Shown here one piece after another: positions 32,301 to 40,717 of a stretch of DNA of 40,717 nucleotides. A model generated the notes under the pieces. The model did no database searches, had not been told where the DNA came from, and saw nothing but the letters and a program-made list of their open reading frames with translations. How positions within the stretch are numbered: position 1 is the stretch's first letter; every line of letters starts with the position of its first letter. Source of the stretch: a virus; the IMG/VR virus record IMGVR_UViG_3300006754_000044, positions 1 through 40,717 of that record; one strand, given 5' to 3'. A program made the position numbers and the translations under genes.

Positions 32301-32617
32301 AAGCCGGGAGACAGGGCATTCTTGTCCTCTTCCCACAAAGTAGTGAGATGAGTTCGGATGCGCCGCCTCTCTTCTACTTCATCGGATCTCTTCCTAGCTA
32401 GCCTAGCTCCTGCTCCAGTATCTCCGGCAGCCCCAGCCAAGAAAGTTAGGAACCAGTCCTTTTCCGATATCTCCTTTTCCTCTGGTTCCTTAATAGCCTC
32501 TTGATATAGAGAGTCTAAGTCTTCCTTAGGTTGGGGAGAAGACACCGGAACCGGATCCTGGGCGATAGATTTCTCGATGTCTTCTTGGAGAAGATTCTTG
32601 TTGGGTTCTGTAGTCAT
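29366..32617 (-). CDS. Large internal virion protein, gp15-like
   Basis: A 1083-residue helix-rich, Glu/Ala-rich protein with no signal peptide or membrane helix. It sits between a gp14-like and a gp16-like gene and matches T7 gp15 in order and size class (larger here). Such proteins form part of the tube that carries DNA across the periplasm. The N-terminus is acidic; the C-terminus contains a Pro/Arg-rich tail ending RRIEQ. Its stop overlaps the next start (ATGA). Confidence 0.65.
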   Translation of the reverse strand: MTTEPNKNLLQEDIEKSIAQDPVPVSSPQPKEDLDSLYQEAIKEPEEKEISEKDWFLTFLAGAAGDTGAGARLARKRSDEVEERRRIRTHLTTLWEEDKNALSPGLLKGVARGDYDTYAEYKEAWADIKNTRVEGSILRANKASQGFSRGIVQEGLEKWEDLTQEQRRVLDKWGGVLQAEGDIAPALLAQAEEDLSLVAGELDRDKAMREQLKALPVADMMRLADTFGISEDLSPKERLSQLSRKATQQTFQERAGSYLEAFHEADLGNLQGWENTEALLGDEGINQLSRTSLSHLSYEEIASGGYDSSTRAMIAGAANALIQSNAKDSAEFEQLRGQIETSIGDSFQYGSLNQQFDVKKGNWVWKSSDPATQEQLDAFYGAIYSFDTSGMINGNKARTKAIDHLNNRLMVNKANVEGERNIIAAEGALASGDMGKAQDIIEAMTPEEKEVFSDRINAAQSSITATQEVAPAILDRLVNLPGGEGTKLYQTMVDAMGVSGRRPASAVLQAESERDPSLLTEGTKAVSREQTIAWESQLKTLEENSKKRESEMGGREEFGSLAAAMFGFPVPPSVSLEAAGTANWGIAKSAYDRGLLQSMEDFIGTTLEERDPDDMLEVAGKLSTLLRRAELNPLELESFTDMIKKGQRYIDESLRNSLGEREATAQSYLSDQKMAPLSLKDEDTGDSLAFGNVPNLNKMEATLTPQDLRNSLSQGAGTSWKRNRENISESHAIFGARSLQLGRDRALDASDTRTILENEIYEDESIAWKDDATIRGINRGVTTLWITGTAGGGGRRSPGFWGTEGFDPTAIKWKEAIAEAFGLDPNSENMKVQNAIAAIASNPDLASFFTSSIEMGGKDVWESSEDMPRSVSKSSYLGLVETIADAAVNAGLFDEEYNNLRDDVKTRVTLADFRKWKRETFAERNEENEAAMFAMGGRLFANSTTTNEDCLKLLANGGLWNSMGIAMDADMHNVLKEFVSNGVFRLQPSTYGDSFGDQWTLGEFLARIAASTTPMPNRSTIDEWNNMIPENMLDDSIQGRLNREGTPDLPGTVTAPKRPGRRWGLLGWGGLPPGAVESRRIEQ

Positions 32618-32622
32618 TTTTC

Positions 32623-33231
32623 TTACGTACCTAAGCCTAGGCCTGAGGCGCCGCCGAAGCCTTTGATTGCTGCTGAGAAAATGTCAGACTGGGACGACTT
32701 CCTAGCCGCATACCTAGATGATGCAGCAGATAGCTTGGCGCTTTCATACTGAACCTGGGCACCTAGTATTCCCATGAGTCCTGGCATTGGGTTTAGTTGA
32801 CCCGAAACACCCTGAAGGTTGGTAAGACCAGCCTTTACTGTCTCGGCTCCCATCTGTCTCATGCCTAGCTGGGCTCGACTGCCTACCTCCTGAGCTCGAA
32901 GATAGTTATCGTAGCCTGCTCCTGGCCTTGCATTTAGTAGTCCCGTCCGCCACATGTCTGCTCGGTTCTGGGCCAAGGAAGACCTGACAGCTCCTGCCTG
33001 GGCATACCCTGCCTGCGTCTGCATGTCGCGCCCCTCCTGAACCAGGCCCAAAGAGGCCTCTAAAGCCTCAGCTATACCCGGCGTATTCATGAGCATCTCT
33101 CGGAGCTGCTCCTCACGCCCAAACGTCTTGTCTATCATACTGGACATGCTTTTCGACTTAAAGCTCGTTCCCTTTTTCGAAGAGCTCCTGCCAAGAATGC
33201 TACCTAAAATCATTGGTCCTAAAAAACCCAT
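32623..33231 (-). CDS. Internal virion protein, gp14-like
   Basis: A 202-residue Ala/Gly/Gln/Met-rich protein. It starts with a hydrophobic G-F-L-G-P-M-I-L-G-S-I-L-G segment and continues as helices with many small residues. The first segment could insert in the membrane, as does T7 gp14, which forms the outer-membrane pore of the ejectosome. Position directly before the gp15-like gene supports this. Similarity is by plan, not by recognised motifs. Confidence 0.65.
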   Translation of the reverse strand: MGFLGPMILGSILGRSSSKKGTSFKSKSMSSMIDKTFGREEQLREMLMNTPGIAEALEASLGLVQEGRDMQTQAGYAQAGAVRSSLAQNRADMWRTGLLNARPGAGYDNYLRAQEVGSRAQLGMRQMGAETVKAGLTNLQGVSGQLNPMPGLMGILGAQVQYESAKLSAASSRYAARKSSQSDIFSAAIKGFGGASGLGLGT

Positions 33232-33232
33232 A

Positions 33233-33541
33233 CTAATACTCCAATACTACGATGATCTCGTCATCTGATGTCTTTGACCTAAGCTTTATTTCTGTCGTAG
33301 CGGCTGTAACCAGCTCAGCTTCCCCTTGAATTCCCGACCTGACCCGCTTAGGTAAACGGCCAAGAGGATGTGGATTGGTGACAGTTACTTCTGCGCCCTC
33401 GGCGGAGCTCCGGTATCTGACTACACGACCCTGGTCTCTCCAGGTAGAGCCGAATCTAGGTAGGCCATTACTATCCAAAGATAGCCCACCGAAAGTTGAT
33501 CCGATTCCCTTAAATCTAGCTACGAATGAGGGAGAGGTCAT
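33233..33541 (-). CDS. Small beta-rich structural protein
   Basis: A 102-residue basic protein with strand-like repeats (VVRYRSSAEGAEVTVTNPHP, AELVTAATTEIKLRSK). No signal peptide or membrane helix. It lies between the giant tail protein and the gp14-like gene, with a four-base ATGA overlap upstream. I do not recognise the family; a tail or head-tail component is likely. Confidence 0.55.
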   Translation of the reverse strand: MTSPSFVARFKGIGSTFGGLSLDSNGLPRFGSTWRDQGRVVRYRSSAEGAEVTVTNPHPLGRLPKRVRSGIQGEAELVTAATTEIKLRSKTSDDEIIVVLEY

Positions 33542-36500
33542 CCGACACTCTCCTGCTCACCTGAGCTATTGACGTCTACATCTAGTAGGCGAACCTTGGT
33601 GCTCTTCGGGGCGAGGGATCGGAGATTAATCCGATGCCACCGACCTCGAGTTGCAAGCCCAACCTTCTGGTTAGGGTTAGCTGCTAGGGCTATCTTATCT
33701 CCGACAGTAGACGCGTCCCTAGGATCGTCAGGCTTACTGGCTGCTGCGTGGAGAATGTCTATCTCCGCACCAGAGGAGGCGCTGATGCCCACTCCTCTGA
33801 TGATAGACTGGACTGCGTCGCCGCCCCCCAGTGAGCCAAAAGAAACACTGCCGGTATCTAGGCCAAATCCTCCCTCAGGAATCCCCAGGTAGACTTCTTC
33901 GCCCGCGGCAGGAGCCGAGTTCGAGAAGGTCCCTGTAAGATTGATGGCGGTAGCCGAATTCCAGTCTGCCGTTCCAGTGGTGATCCCGCCAGATGAGTTA
34001 TATGAGATGACGAGCATCCCTTTGTAGTCCTGGTAGTAGGCGTCGGAGTTTTCGTCATACCCTGGATAGAACGACGTCGCACTTAGGTTACCTCCTGTGA
34101 TGGTCACCTGCGTCGTAGTCGCCGAAGCTACGGTTCCGCCTCCTAAGGCAGTGCTTCCTGGGAAGTTGTCCTCGTAGACAGTAGCCGAACTCTTCGATAC
34201 CTGACCTCCTGTATGGATGAAGTAGGTCTCTCCGTTATAGTCACCTAAGCCGACAATATCTCTATTCTCTACTGACCAAGTCTGAGTTGGGAAGTAGAAC
34301 CGTAGAGCCGAGCCGCTTGAATCGTCGATTACATATAGAGAGGCTAGTGCAGACGATATTGCTAGGCGGGCATTGGCCGCACTCGGGAGCAAATCGCGGA
34401 CTGGAGCTCCGATGTCAGAGGACTTGCCTGACTCATCTACAGCCCAGAGGGTTCCATTATAGGCGAAGGCCACTCCGGAGTAGGTAGCTACAGCCTTGGA
34501 AGAGTGGGCGCCGACACCTCCTCCCATCGTAACAGTAGTAGGAGCAGACGGGTCACCTCGGAGGACGACCGCGAATCCCTTACTAAATATCAGTGCGCTC
34601 TCTCCTAGGGAGATGGCAGCAGTAATTGATCCTGCCTCTGTTGCAGGAAGACGGTAGCGCATTGACTCAGGAAATGACTCCCATCCAAATGGCCCTGGCT
34701 CTGCGAAGAAAATAGAGGAGGGTTCCTCTGCGTCTCCCCACACACCTAAGAATCCCTGCCAGGTAAATATCCCTGATATTCTATTCGGGGTAAACCCTGA
34801 GTCTTGGTCAACGTAGTTACTTAGGGAGGACTGAGGAGCATTATCAGTATATTTCTTGGCTCCAATGGGGATAGCTCCTACGACGAAGAAAGGGCCGCCT
34901 TGAGAGGATGCCTTCGCTTCATTGACTTCCGTAGTGTTATCCTCATCTGCGATGCCGTAAGCCAGTGACCTCATAAATTCGATGGCCACTACTTCTCTAC
35001 TCGGAGATAAGGAGAGAGGAGAAGCCTGGACCACGCTGTGAGATACGTCTGCTAAGGTTAGGCAGAGCTTATCCCAAGTGAACCCCGACGTTGCGTAGGT
35101 CCCTAGGTTAGCGAAGCTCATCGTTGGGACAGTGCCAAATGTGTAGTCCCCGCTAGCCGGAGTGCCCTTGTCGTCGGTAGTGAACTTATAGTAGAAGAGG
35201 AGGTCGGTCCTCTTTTCCACTGGGACATCTCTGTCTAGGTAGAGATTAAAATCACTGGCTGCCCAGTATGTATCTTTCTTCCAGAATCTCGCGTCGTATA
35301 TCTTTGATCCTCTTCTACCGACCTCAGCGGAAGATGAAGCTGGAGCGGAATGTGTCGCGCCCTCAGGATCTAAGCTGTCTGTAATCCTACTACCTAGCCC
35401 CCAGCCAATTATGTTAGTAGAATCGGGAGACCCCGCCCAGAAACCAACCCACTTACCATCCAAATAGGCAGCCTCGGGAATTAGATCTAGATCGTTCTTG
35501 GTATTAGAGGTCGAACCGTCGCCAAAGGAAACACCTGAGTCGTGTGTCTCAAATGACATCTGGAACCAGTGAGGCTCCCAGGGATTGAAGTTTTGCCAAG
35601 GTGAGTCCTCATCCAGGAAGGAGATGTAGTCCTGATTCGTTACTAGGTTCGCAGGGATTCTGAGGTAGGTGAATATTCTCTCCTCCCTGGCGAAGGTGTC
35701 CCTGTAAGCCGCTGTTCCCGTATCCCACCCAGTAGGCTTATACGTAAAGTATAGCGATAAATCTCCTATAGGGGAGTAGCCCATCTCTGTAGCCTCTGAT
35801 CCGAAAGAATCCTGACTGGTACTGCAGCCCCCTAAGGAGGAGATGGGGATATCTCTATCTGTGTGGAAGTAGACCCGATAAGCTCCCGTTGCGGGCCTGG
35901 CGTAGTCCCCTCTATTGCTGTTTACCCATCCGGCCTTATCGTATGCCGTCCTACCAGCATCTACATTGTCAGCTAGGTATCCAGGGGCGTTTCTGGAGCA
36001 CCTGGTGACCCATTCGTTCTTTTCATCCGTGTATGCCTGTAGCTCGTTCTGAGTCCTTCTACCTACCCAATCCTCGTCCATTACATTAGAGTCGAAGTAG
36101 CGGTACTTCAGTAGCTTAACTCTATCGTCAGTCCACTGGGCGTCATCTCGCTCGAGGACTTTCATGCCGTATACTCTCTTATCAGTCTCTAGCGCTCTCC
36201 AAGAGTAATCCTGATCGGACCCTCCTAGGTTGGTGCATGCTACTTTATGGGGCTCTACTTCTCGGGTAGATCCCCCTAATATCATGTAGCGAGCATAAGT
36301 GCGATCGAAACCTGCGCCATACTTCCCTGTGGAAGTCATGGTAGAACTAGACTTAGTCCAGGGCTCATTCCCTGCGAGTTCGGCTTCTCTATCGTATACC
36401 CAGAGATTCATCTTGGTGTCGTCCTCTCGGACAGCAACTATAAGATAATCCTTGTCTGGGGTTAGGTCTATATCGCTAAATTTCTGGACGTCATACTTCT

Positions 36501-39417
36501 TAGGGGATGCCGAGTAAGCCCTGATATCATTATCGGCACTCGAATACCAGTGTCCGTTATAGTCGTTGGTATCCTGGGGGGCGATGAGGGCAGGGTGTAT
36601 GTCGTTACTACTGTCCTGGTAGATAGCCATAATCAGGTCGCTGCTATCTCGATGGGCTGTGTTAGTCGAGTAGTGACCTGTACCTGTCGTTTTAATGCAC
36701 TGCTGAGAGCCAGCCCTTCCTATAGCACCTAGGATAACCAAAGTGTCCTCGGCTGTAGTCTGCTCGGTACTTAGGGCTGGACTACCCATAGAACCGGCGT
36801 ACCAGAAATCTCTGTACCCGAGACCGATGGTCTCATCTTTCCACTGCTGCTGGGATTCCTCTGGGACAAGACTAAGAGAGGGGATTTGTAACCCAATAGC
36901 CATGCCTCCTATATTGTCCGCATGCAGGTACGTCTCGTCCTTAGTTCTGAGCCGTCGATTATTGTAACAGTTCAGTTGAGGTTCCGAAGATGAGTAAGTC
37001 TGATGCTGATATCCTCTGTCCAAGAATAGCTCTCTCATGTCGTTATCCGTAACAGTAGTCGACAGCGAAGAGAGGACCTCAGTCATTAGGTATTTGTCGT
37101 CGTTAGCCTCGAACAGCTCTTGAATAGCTGTGGTTCCATTAGTACTCCTGTAGAAGGGGACGAAGGCCATCGCATTGCCTGATACTCCCTCAGGGAAAGA
37201 TACCCCTTCGCCCGCCAAGGTGTCTGAGGAAGACCCGATTAGGAATTGACTTCCCCCCTCGGTCCCTATTGGAGGGACCAGCGAGGGCGAAAGAACTCGA
37301 GAAGAAGACGCTGTCCCATCCTTGCTGATAAATCTATACGCATGGGAGACAGCCGAATAGCTAGTCTCTCCTACGGAGCCGCCTGAAAGTACCTGGACAC
37401 CTGGCGTAGCTGTAGGCCTAGGTAGCCCGATTGGTCGGTAGGTCCTATCGGTCTCGTCCACTACATACCCTGAATCTCCTGAAGAGATGAATACCTTATC
37501 CCCAGCTCTTACACTGGAGCACTCCTTCGATGGATTCGTCTTAAGCTGACCCGTCAGTTCTGTCCCATCAGGTAACTCCATGCCACCGCTTGTGACTACT
37601 ACCCCAGATGTCAGGGCTAAGGCCTCTCCATCAGGGGTGACTCCTCTCGAGAAGAAAGGAGGAGAGGCATTCTGGCCTCTAATAGACCCATGCTCAGTCC
37701 TTAGTTGGAAGGGGGTCCTCCCATTAGAAGTAATAACTCCTGGTGCCTCTTGGGTAGTAAGGTCAAAGTAGAAGTTAGATTCCTGGGGGCCGCTGCTAAG
37801 GGTCTGGTCGGAACCAAGAGCAGGTTGAGCGAATGGGAAGGCAGCAACTTTTCTGATGCATCCATCGAAATATTGCTCAAGCTCGCCTGATGATGAGCGC
37901 TGGGCGCCTAGATAGAGGCGAGGAGGATCCGTGATATCTATGAGAGGTCGACCTTCACCAAATGCAGAAGAGAAAGCGGTACTACCTGATACTACTACGG
38001 TAGCAGTATCCTTCTTCCATAGCTCGAAGTATATCTTTCTCTCGGCACTATTGCGCGATAGGAGTAGAGTAGATGTCTCCGATATCCCTGCGTAGGATTT
38101 ATCCGTGGCCTCAAGATCTACGGTTATATCTCCTACCGTAGCCACCAACTTCCATGTGTCTTCACTTGTCTCACCATACATTACAGCCTCGATCTTTGGG
38201 CCACCTCCGGATACCTCGGCTATAGTGGCGCTACCTAGAGCTCCGACGCTATTCCTGACTTGGAACATATTAGACTTCAGGTGGTCAGGCTGACTTAGCT
38301 CTATAGCTATGGTCCAATCTTCGCTAGCCTGGATGTAATCCGGAGTGTCGAAGAAGAGGTCTAGGGCCGACGAGGGTTCGGTCTCGGCAAAAGCTGTTAC
38401 GCCATCGAAATACAGGCCCGAAGCCGTGCTAGATCGTGATGCTCGTCGAGGAGCTGGGAAGGCCATCATGCCTTCCGGCGACGCTACCAGAGTAGTTCCT
38501 TCGTATATGACTGGCTCGATGACCTGGGCAGGTGTGTCGAAATACCAGGCAACTCTATTGTAGTCAGCGGTCGTCCACTGTCCCGCTAAGTCGCGGCCTA
38601 CGAGAATCTTCCAGATGTTGTCTTCGCTAGGCTGCCCATCAGTTCTCCACTCCCCTGTCATAAGAGCTTCGACTGTAGGTAGGACGCCCCCGGGCTCTAC
38701 GCCGTAATTAGTACTTCGGTCGTATCTAGGGTCTACTCCTAAGAGAGACTCCTTCCAGATATTAGCCGTCCCTGGGTCAGAGTTGCTGACATCCCAATAG
38801 GGAGCCTGGCCTAAGGCGCCATTGGCTCGCGAAGTCTTGACGATTCCACCCGAATCGTTATTGACGACCTGGTTTAGGTTGACGTCACCTGCTGTAGAAA
38901 GAGTGAAGCCGAATACGAGGAGCTCATCCGGATCATAGCTAGGTAGGTTATAAGATAGGGATACTGAATCCGTCGCCCCTCCTGAAGCTGCGTCCCACGT
39001 TCTGACGTCCAGAAATATCGAGTGAACTCCGTCCACATTCCTGAGGCCTAGGACAATCTCCGCACTATCACTCGAATTAATCTGACCAGCTCGCCACAAT
39101 ATGAAGTCCTTCTTAGTCCCGCCGCTCGGGTAGCTCTCCAGTGCCCCTCCCTTGAATGCCATATATAGGCTGCCAGGAGGATCTGGGAGAGCTGGGGTGT
39201 CGCCGATATGAGTCCCACCTTGGAAGTCTAGATAGCCAGTACTATTGGGCGCCTTAGTGATGCCACAGGATGCAGGGAGAGCGTTACTTACTCTGGCACT
39301 CCCTAAGCGCCGCTCAAGAATCGGCGCAGCTGGGTTCACTTCCCTCTTGGATACTACGGACGAGGACTCCTCATATGAGGATCTGTCCATAGGAAGTTTG
39401 TCTAGCCTCTTTCTCAT
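33538..39417 (-). CDS. Giant tail protein with LamG-like domains, likely tail nozzle
   Basis: A 1959-residue protein in the place of T7 gp12 (tail tube nozzle). Three regions look like concanavalin/LamG-type jelly-roll modules: about residues 55-290 (YLDFQGGTHIGD, then FILWRAGQ), about 335-545 (GLYFDGVTAFAET, then YFDGCIRKVAAFPF), and about 1130-1460 (ending R-F-W-K-K-D-T-Y-W-A and LLFYYKF). The part after about 1530 (RISGIFTWQGFLGVWGD, ALIFSKGFAVVLRGD, G-V-A-F-A-Y-N-G-T-L-W-A-V) resembles the beta-propeller blades of phage tail nozzle proteins. The lectin-like parts may bind surface glycans of the host. Confidence 0.7.
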   Translation of the reverse strand: MRKRLDKLPMDRSSYEESSSVVSKREVNPAAPILERRLGSARVSNALPASCGITKAPNSTGYLDFQGGTHIGDTPALPDPPGSLYMAFKGGALESYPSGGTKKDFILWRAGQINSSDSAEIVLGLRNVDGVHSIFLDVRTWDAASGGATDSVSLSYNLPSYDPDELLVFGFTLSTAGDVNLNQVVNNDSGGIVKTSRANGALGQAPYWDVSNSDPGTANIWKESLLGVDPRYDRSTNYGVEPGGVLPTVEALMTGEWRTDGQPSEDNIWKILVGRDLAGQWTTADYNRVAWYFDTPAQVIEPVIYEGTTLVASPEGMMAFPAPRRASRSSTASGLYFDGVTAFAETEPSSALDLFFDTPDYIQASEDWTIAIELSQPDHLKSNMFQVRNSVGALGSATIAEVSGGGPKIEAVMYGETSEDTWKLVATVGDITVDLEATDKSYAGISETSTLLLSRNSAERKIYFELWKKDTATVVVSGSTAFSSAFGEGRPLIDITDPPRLYLGAQRSSSGELEQYFDGCIRKVAAFPFAQPALGSDQTLSSGPQESNFYFDLTTQEAPGVITSNGRTPFQLRTEHGSIRGQNASPPFFSRGVTPDGEALALTSGVVVTSGGMELPDGTELTGQLKTNPSKECSSVRAGDKVFISSGDSGYVVDETDRTYRPIGLPRPTATPGVQVLSGGSVGETSYSAVSHAYRFISKDGTASSSRVLSPSLVPPIGTEGGSQFLIGSSSDTLAGEGVSFPEGVSGNAMAFVPFYRSTNGTTAIQELFEANDDKYLMTEVLSSLSTTVTDNDMRELFLDRGYQHQTYSSSEPQLNCYNNRRLRTKDETYLHADNIGGMAIGLQIPSLSLVPEESQQQWKDETIGLGYRDFWYAGSMGSPALSTEQTTAEDTLVILGAIGRAGSQQCIKTTGTGHYSTNTAHRDSSDLIMAIYQDSSNDIHPALIAPQDTNDYNGHWYSSADNDIRAYSASPKKYDVQKFSDIDLTPDKDYLIVAVREDDTKMNLWVYDREAELAGNEPWTKSSSTMTSTGKYGAGFDRTYARYMILGGSTREVEPHKVACTNLGGSDQDYSWRALETDKRVYGMKVLERDDAQWTDDRVKLLKYRYFDSNVMDEDWVGRRTQNELQAYTDEKNEWVTRCSRNAPGYLADNVDAGRTAYDKAGWVNSNRGDYARPATGAYRVYFHTDRDIPISSLGGCSTSQDSFGSEATEMGYSPIGDLSLYFTYKPTGWDTGTAAYRDTFAREERIFTYLRIPANLVTNQDYISFLDEDSPWQNFNPWEPHWFQMSFETHDSGVSFGDGSTSNTKNDLDLIPEAAYLDGKWVGFWAGSPDSTNIIGWGLGSRITDSLDPEGATHSAPASSSAEVGRRGSKIYDARFWKKDTYWAASDFNLYLDRDVPVEKRTDLLFYYKFTTDDKGTPASGDYTFGTVPTMSFANLGTYATSGFTWDKLCLTLADVSHSVVQASPLSLSPSREVVAIEFMRSLAYGIADEDNTTEVNEAKASSQGGPFFVVGAIPIGAKKYTDNAPQSSLSNYVDQDSGFTPNRISGIFTWQGFLGVWGDAEEPSSIFFAEPGPFGWESFPESMRYRLPATEAGSITAAISLGESALIFSKGFAVVLRGDPSAPTTVTMGGGVGAHSSKAVATYSGVAFAYNGTLWAVDESGKSSDIGAPVRDLLPSAANARLAISSALASLYVIDDSSGSALRFYFPTQTWSVENRDIVGLGDYNGETYFIHTGGQVSKSSATVYEDNFPGSTALGGGTVASATTTQVTITGGNLSATSFYPGYDENSDAYYQDYKGMLVISYNSSGGITTGTADWNSATAINLTGTFSNSAPAAGEEVYLGIPEGGFGLDTGSVSFGSLGGGDAVQSIIRGVGISASSGAEIDILHAAASKPDDPRDASTVGDKIALAANPNQKVGLATRGRWHRINLRSLAPKSTKVRLLDVDVNSSGEQESVG

Positions 39418-39851
39418 AGTAAGCCTGGGCCTCCCGCAGAAGTGCGCTGAGTAAACTTATCCGAGCTCCTAGCTGTTCTAGAGGAAGTAGCCCTGGTTGA
39501 ATTAGATGCCCTACCTTTGACCCCTGTCTCTGTATCGTCCCTATCGTCCTCATCAGTAGGTAACTCGTACGTGACTATTACCGTTACGCTAGTAGGTCCT
39601 GTAGGAAGGGTTAGACCTAAGCCGGTAGCGGGGACCCTGGTCAGCCAATCAGGAGTGATCGTCTGAGTAGTCGCCGTATTGAGGAGTGCCGCGATAGTAT
39701 CGTCAGATCCGTCTACGACCTCTACCACGCTAGCGGTAGACCCGTGCGTATTGACGACCGTAAACCCAAGAAATACTACATCTATAGTGTCCGCTTCAAG
39801 TGTGGCTCCCGAAGAGGTTAATGTGACCTTCTTAGACTTAGTGATAGCCAT
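39414..39851 (-). CDS. Small beta-rich protein with basic disordered tail
   Basis: A 145-residue protein: beta-strand-rich first 100 residues (KKVTLTSSGATLEADTIDVV, TSVTVIVTYELP) and a Ser/Arg/Thr-rich basic tail. It lies between the adaptor and the giant tail protein, with an ATGA overlap downstream and a GGAG site 10 bases before its start. Family not recognised; possible head-tail or surface component. Confidence 0.55.
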   Translation of the reverse strand: MAITKSKKVTLTSSGATLEADTIDVVFLGFTVVNTHGSTASVVEVVDGSDDTIAALLNTATTQTITPDWLTRVPATGLGLTLPTGPTSVTVIVTYELPTDEDDRDDTETGVKGRASNSTRATSSRTARSSDKFTQRTSAGGPGLL

Positions 39852-39856
39852 GGCCC

Positions 39857-40717
39857 CTATCTCCGGAAAATTTGAGGGGGATTGGCTGTATTACTTAATT
39901 CATCTGCTGTATCTAAGACAGTAGCCTGAGCTACCTGGAGACGAGCAGGATCGTTCTCGCCTGTCCACGCTAGGTAGGCGAAACGCGCTCGCTCCATGAT
40001 GGCGTCGAGTGCGGGCTCGGGGAAGAATGCGGCGTCAGTGTCCTCGTCAAGCTGCGCATAGAAGTCGCTCTGAATAATCAGCGCCTCCGTAGCAGCTGTG
40101 GGGCAAGGATAGAGACCGACATAGCTAGTCTCGCTCCCTCGAGCGTCATACCCCTGGACGAAAGATCTGACAGAAGATAGGTCGCCGCAGGTCTGTAGTG
40201 GGCTGAAGGCGGCTGAATCCGGGTCGTGCATGATGTGACTTCCACTGCTCGGAATTCTAGCTGACTTCGTGTTATCAGGATCTGAGACCCTGAATACTGG
40301 GCCAGTTGAAGGAATGAAAATGGATCGACGGCTGATGGTTACTGTTGTGCCGGTTAGGGCCGAGCCTAATGGCGATCCAAAATTAACTTTTCCATCCGTA
40401 TCCTGGTCTACATAATCTACTAATCTCTTTGAGCCGTCGCCAAAGGTGATGATGTCGCCCGATACTATCTGGGCGCCTGTGAAATCCTGGACCCCAGAGT
40501 TCCGGGTGAAGAAGGGATTTGTTGCTACGACATCGAATGTTCCAGAAGCTGACAAGTCACCGAGAGTTGACCCGATGACTATCCGACGAGATAAGCCGGG
40601 CACTCCGTCAGAGAGTGCCCGACTGATCCCTGCATTAATTGCCTCGTTCAGCGTACTCGACTGCATAGTCGACGCGGAAGTAATTCCGAGCCGATTCAAG
40701 AGCCGGGTCCTAAGAGC
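39857..40717 (-). CDS. Head-tail adaptor-like protein (5' end beyond window)
   Basis: The frame is open to the right edge with no stop, so the true start lies outside; a TTG at 40699 is only a minimal start. About 280 residues are visible. The C-terminal 80 residues (P-E-P-A-L-D-A-I-M-E-R-A-R-F-A-Y-L, then Q-V-A-Q-A-T-V-L-D-T-A-D-E-L) form helices like those of phage neck adaptors of the gp11/TTPA or gp4 kind. It precedes the tail genes and would follow the capsid, where T7-like phages encode the adaptor that joins portal and nozzle. Confidence 0.6.
   Translation of the reverse strand, partial: ALRTRLLNRLGITSASTMQSSTLNEAINAGISRALSDGVPGLSRRIVIGSTLGDLSASGTFDVVATNPFFTRNSGVQDFTGAQIVSGDIITFGDGSKRLVDYVDQDTDGKVNFGSPLGSALTGTTVTISRRSIFIPSTGPVFRVSDPDNTKSARIPSSGSHIMHDPDSAAFSPLQTCGDLSSVRSFVQGYDARGSETSYVGLYPCPTAATEALIIQSDFYAQLDEDTDAAFFPEPALDAIMERARFAYLAWTGENDPARLQVAQATVLDTADELSNTANPPQIFRR

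Noticed and set aside
1-40717. Integrase, tRNA genes and phage RNA polymerase
   Set aside because: I looked for these and saw no convincing motif or cloverleaf; a dedicated tRNA search was not possible.

Overview
The window reads as most of the genome of a tailed double-stranded DNA phage with a short, T7-like (podovirus-type) virion plan. It carries large terminase, portal, scaffold and the start of a probable capsid gene. These are followed by a neck adaptor, a giant tail protein and three successive proteins laid out like the T7 internal virion (ejectosome) proteins gp14-gp15-gp16. There is no integrase, T7-type RNA polymerase, tRNA or CRISPR array that I can see. A lipoprotein with a clear lipobox next to a holin-like protein suggests a Gram-negative host. 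The host cannot be named from sequence alone.

Two opposed transcription blocks are visible. The late block lies on the minus strand. It starts near 7562 (SprT-like metallopeptidase, TerL, a repeat-bearing beta protein, portal, zinc ribbon, scaffold, capsid start) and runs off the left edge. It appears to re-enter at the right edge (adaptor, tail, ejectosome, holin and lipoprotein, RuvC, TerS-like) and ends at 22262. This fits a circularly permuted or circular genome cut inside the capsid/adaptor region. The early/replication block lies on the plus strand from 8271 to 22317. The blocks diverge from a 708-base gene-free region rich in inverted repeats (7563-8270). They converge with a 56-base overlap of gene ends (22262-22317).

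The most striking part is 10450-13893. A strong UUCG-capped terminator (10010-10046) and a gene-poor leader with an 11-bp inverted repeat precede four consecutive plus-strand genes. Together they look like a complete ubiquitin-like conjugation system: (1) an 81-residue beta-grasp-like protein ending Gly-Gly-Cys; (2) a 531-residue protein with an exact E2-type active-site signature (HPN, then G-x-I-C, with canonical spacing to Cys221); (3) a JAB/JAMM metallopeptidase with E57, H117, H119, S127 and D130; (4) a ThiF/E1-like adenylating enzyme with the GxGxxG nucleotide loop. Bacterial operons with these four activities are known as anti-phage defence (Bil-type). Here the set sits inside a phage early region, so its role is probably to modify host or phage proteins or to counter host systems. 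That role is inference.

Downstream of the cassette are several tiny membrane and zinc-finger genes. A replication module follows: PrimPol-type primase, UvrD-like SF1 helicase, family A DNA polymerase with 3'-5' exonuclease, an SSB-like protein, a Cas4-like PD-(D/E)XK nuclease with four cysteines, an HTH protein, a DUF6378 protein and a two-HTH protein. Many gene junctions are tight ATGA or TAATG overlaps, typical of translational coupling. The early and tail regions are visibly rich in the tetranucleotide CTAG, which is rare in most bacterial genomes.
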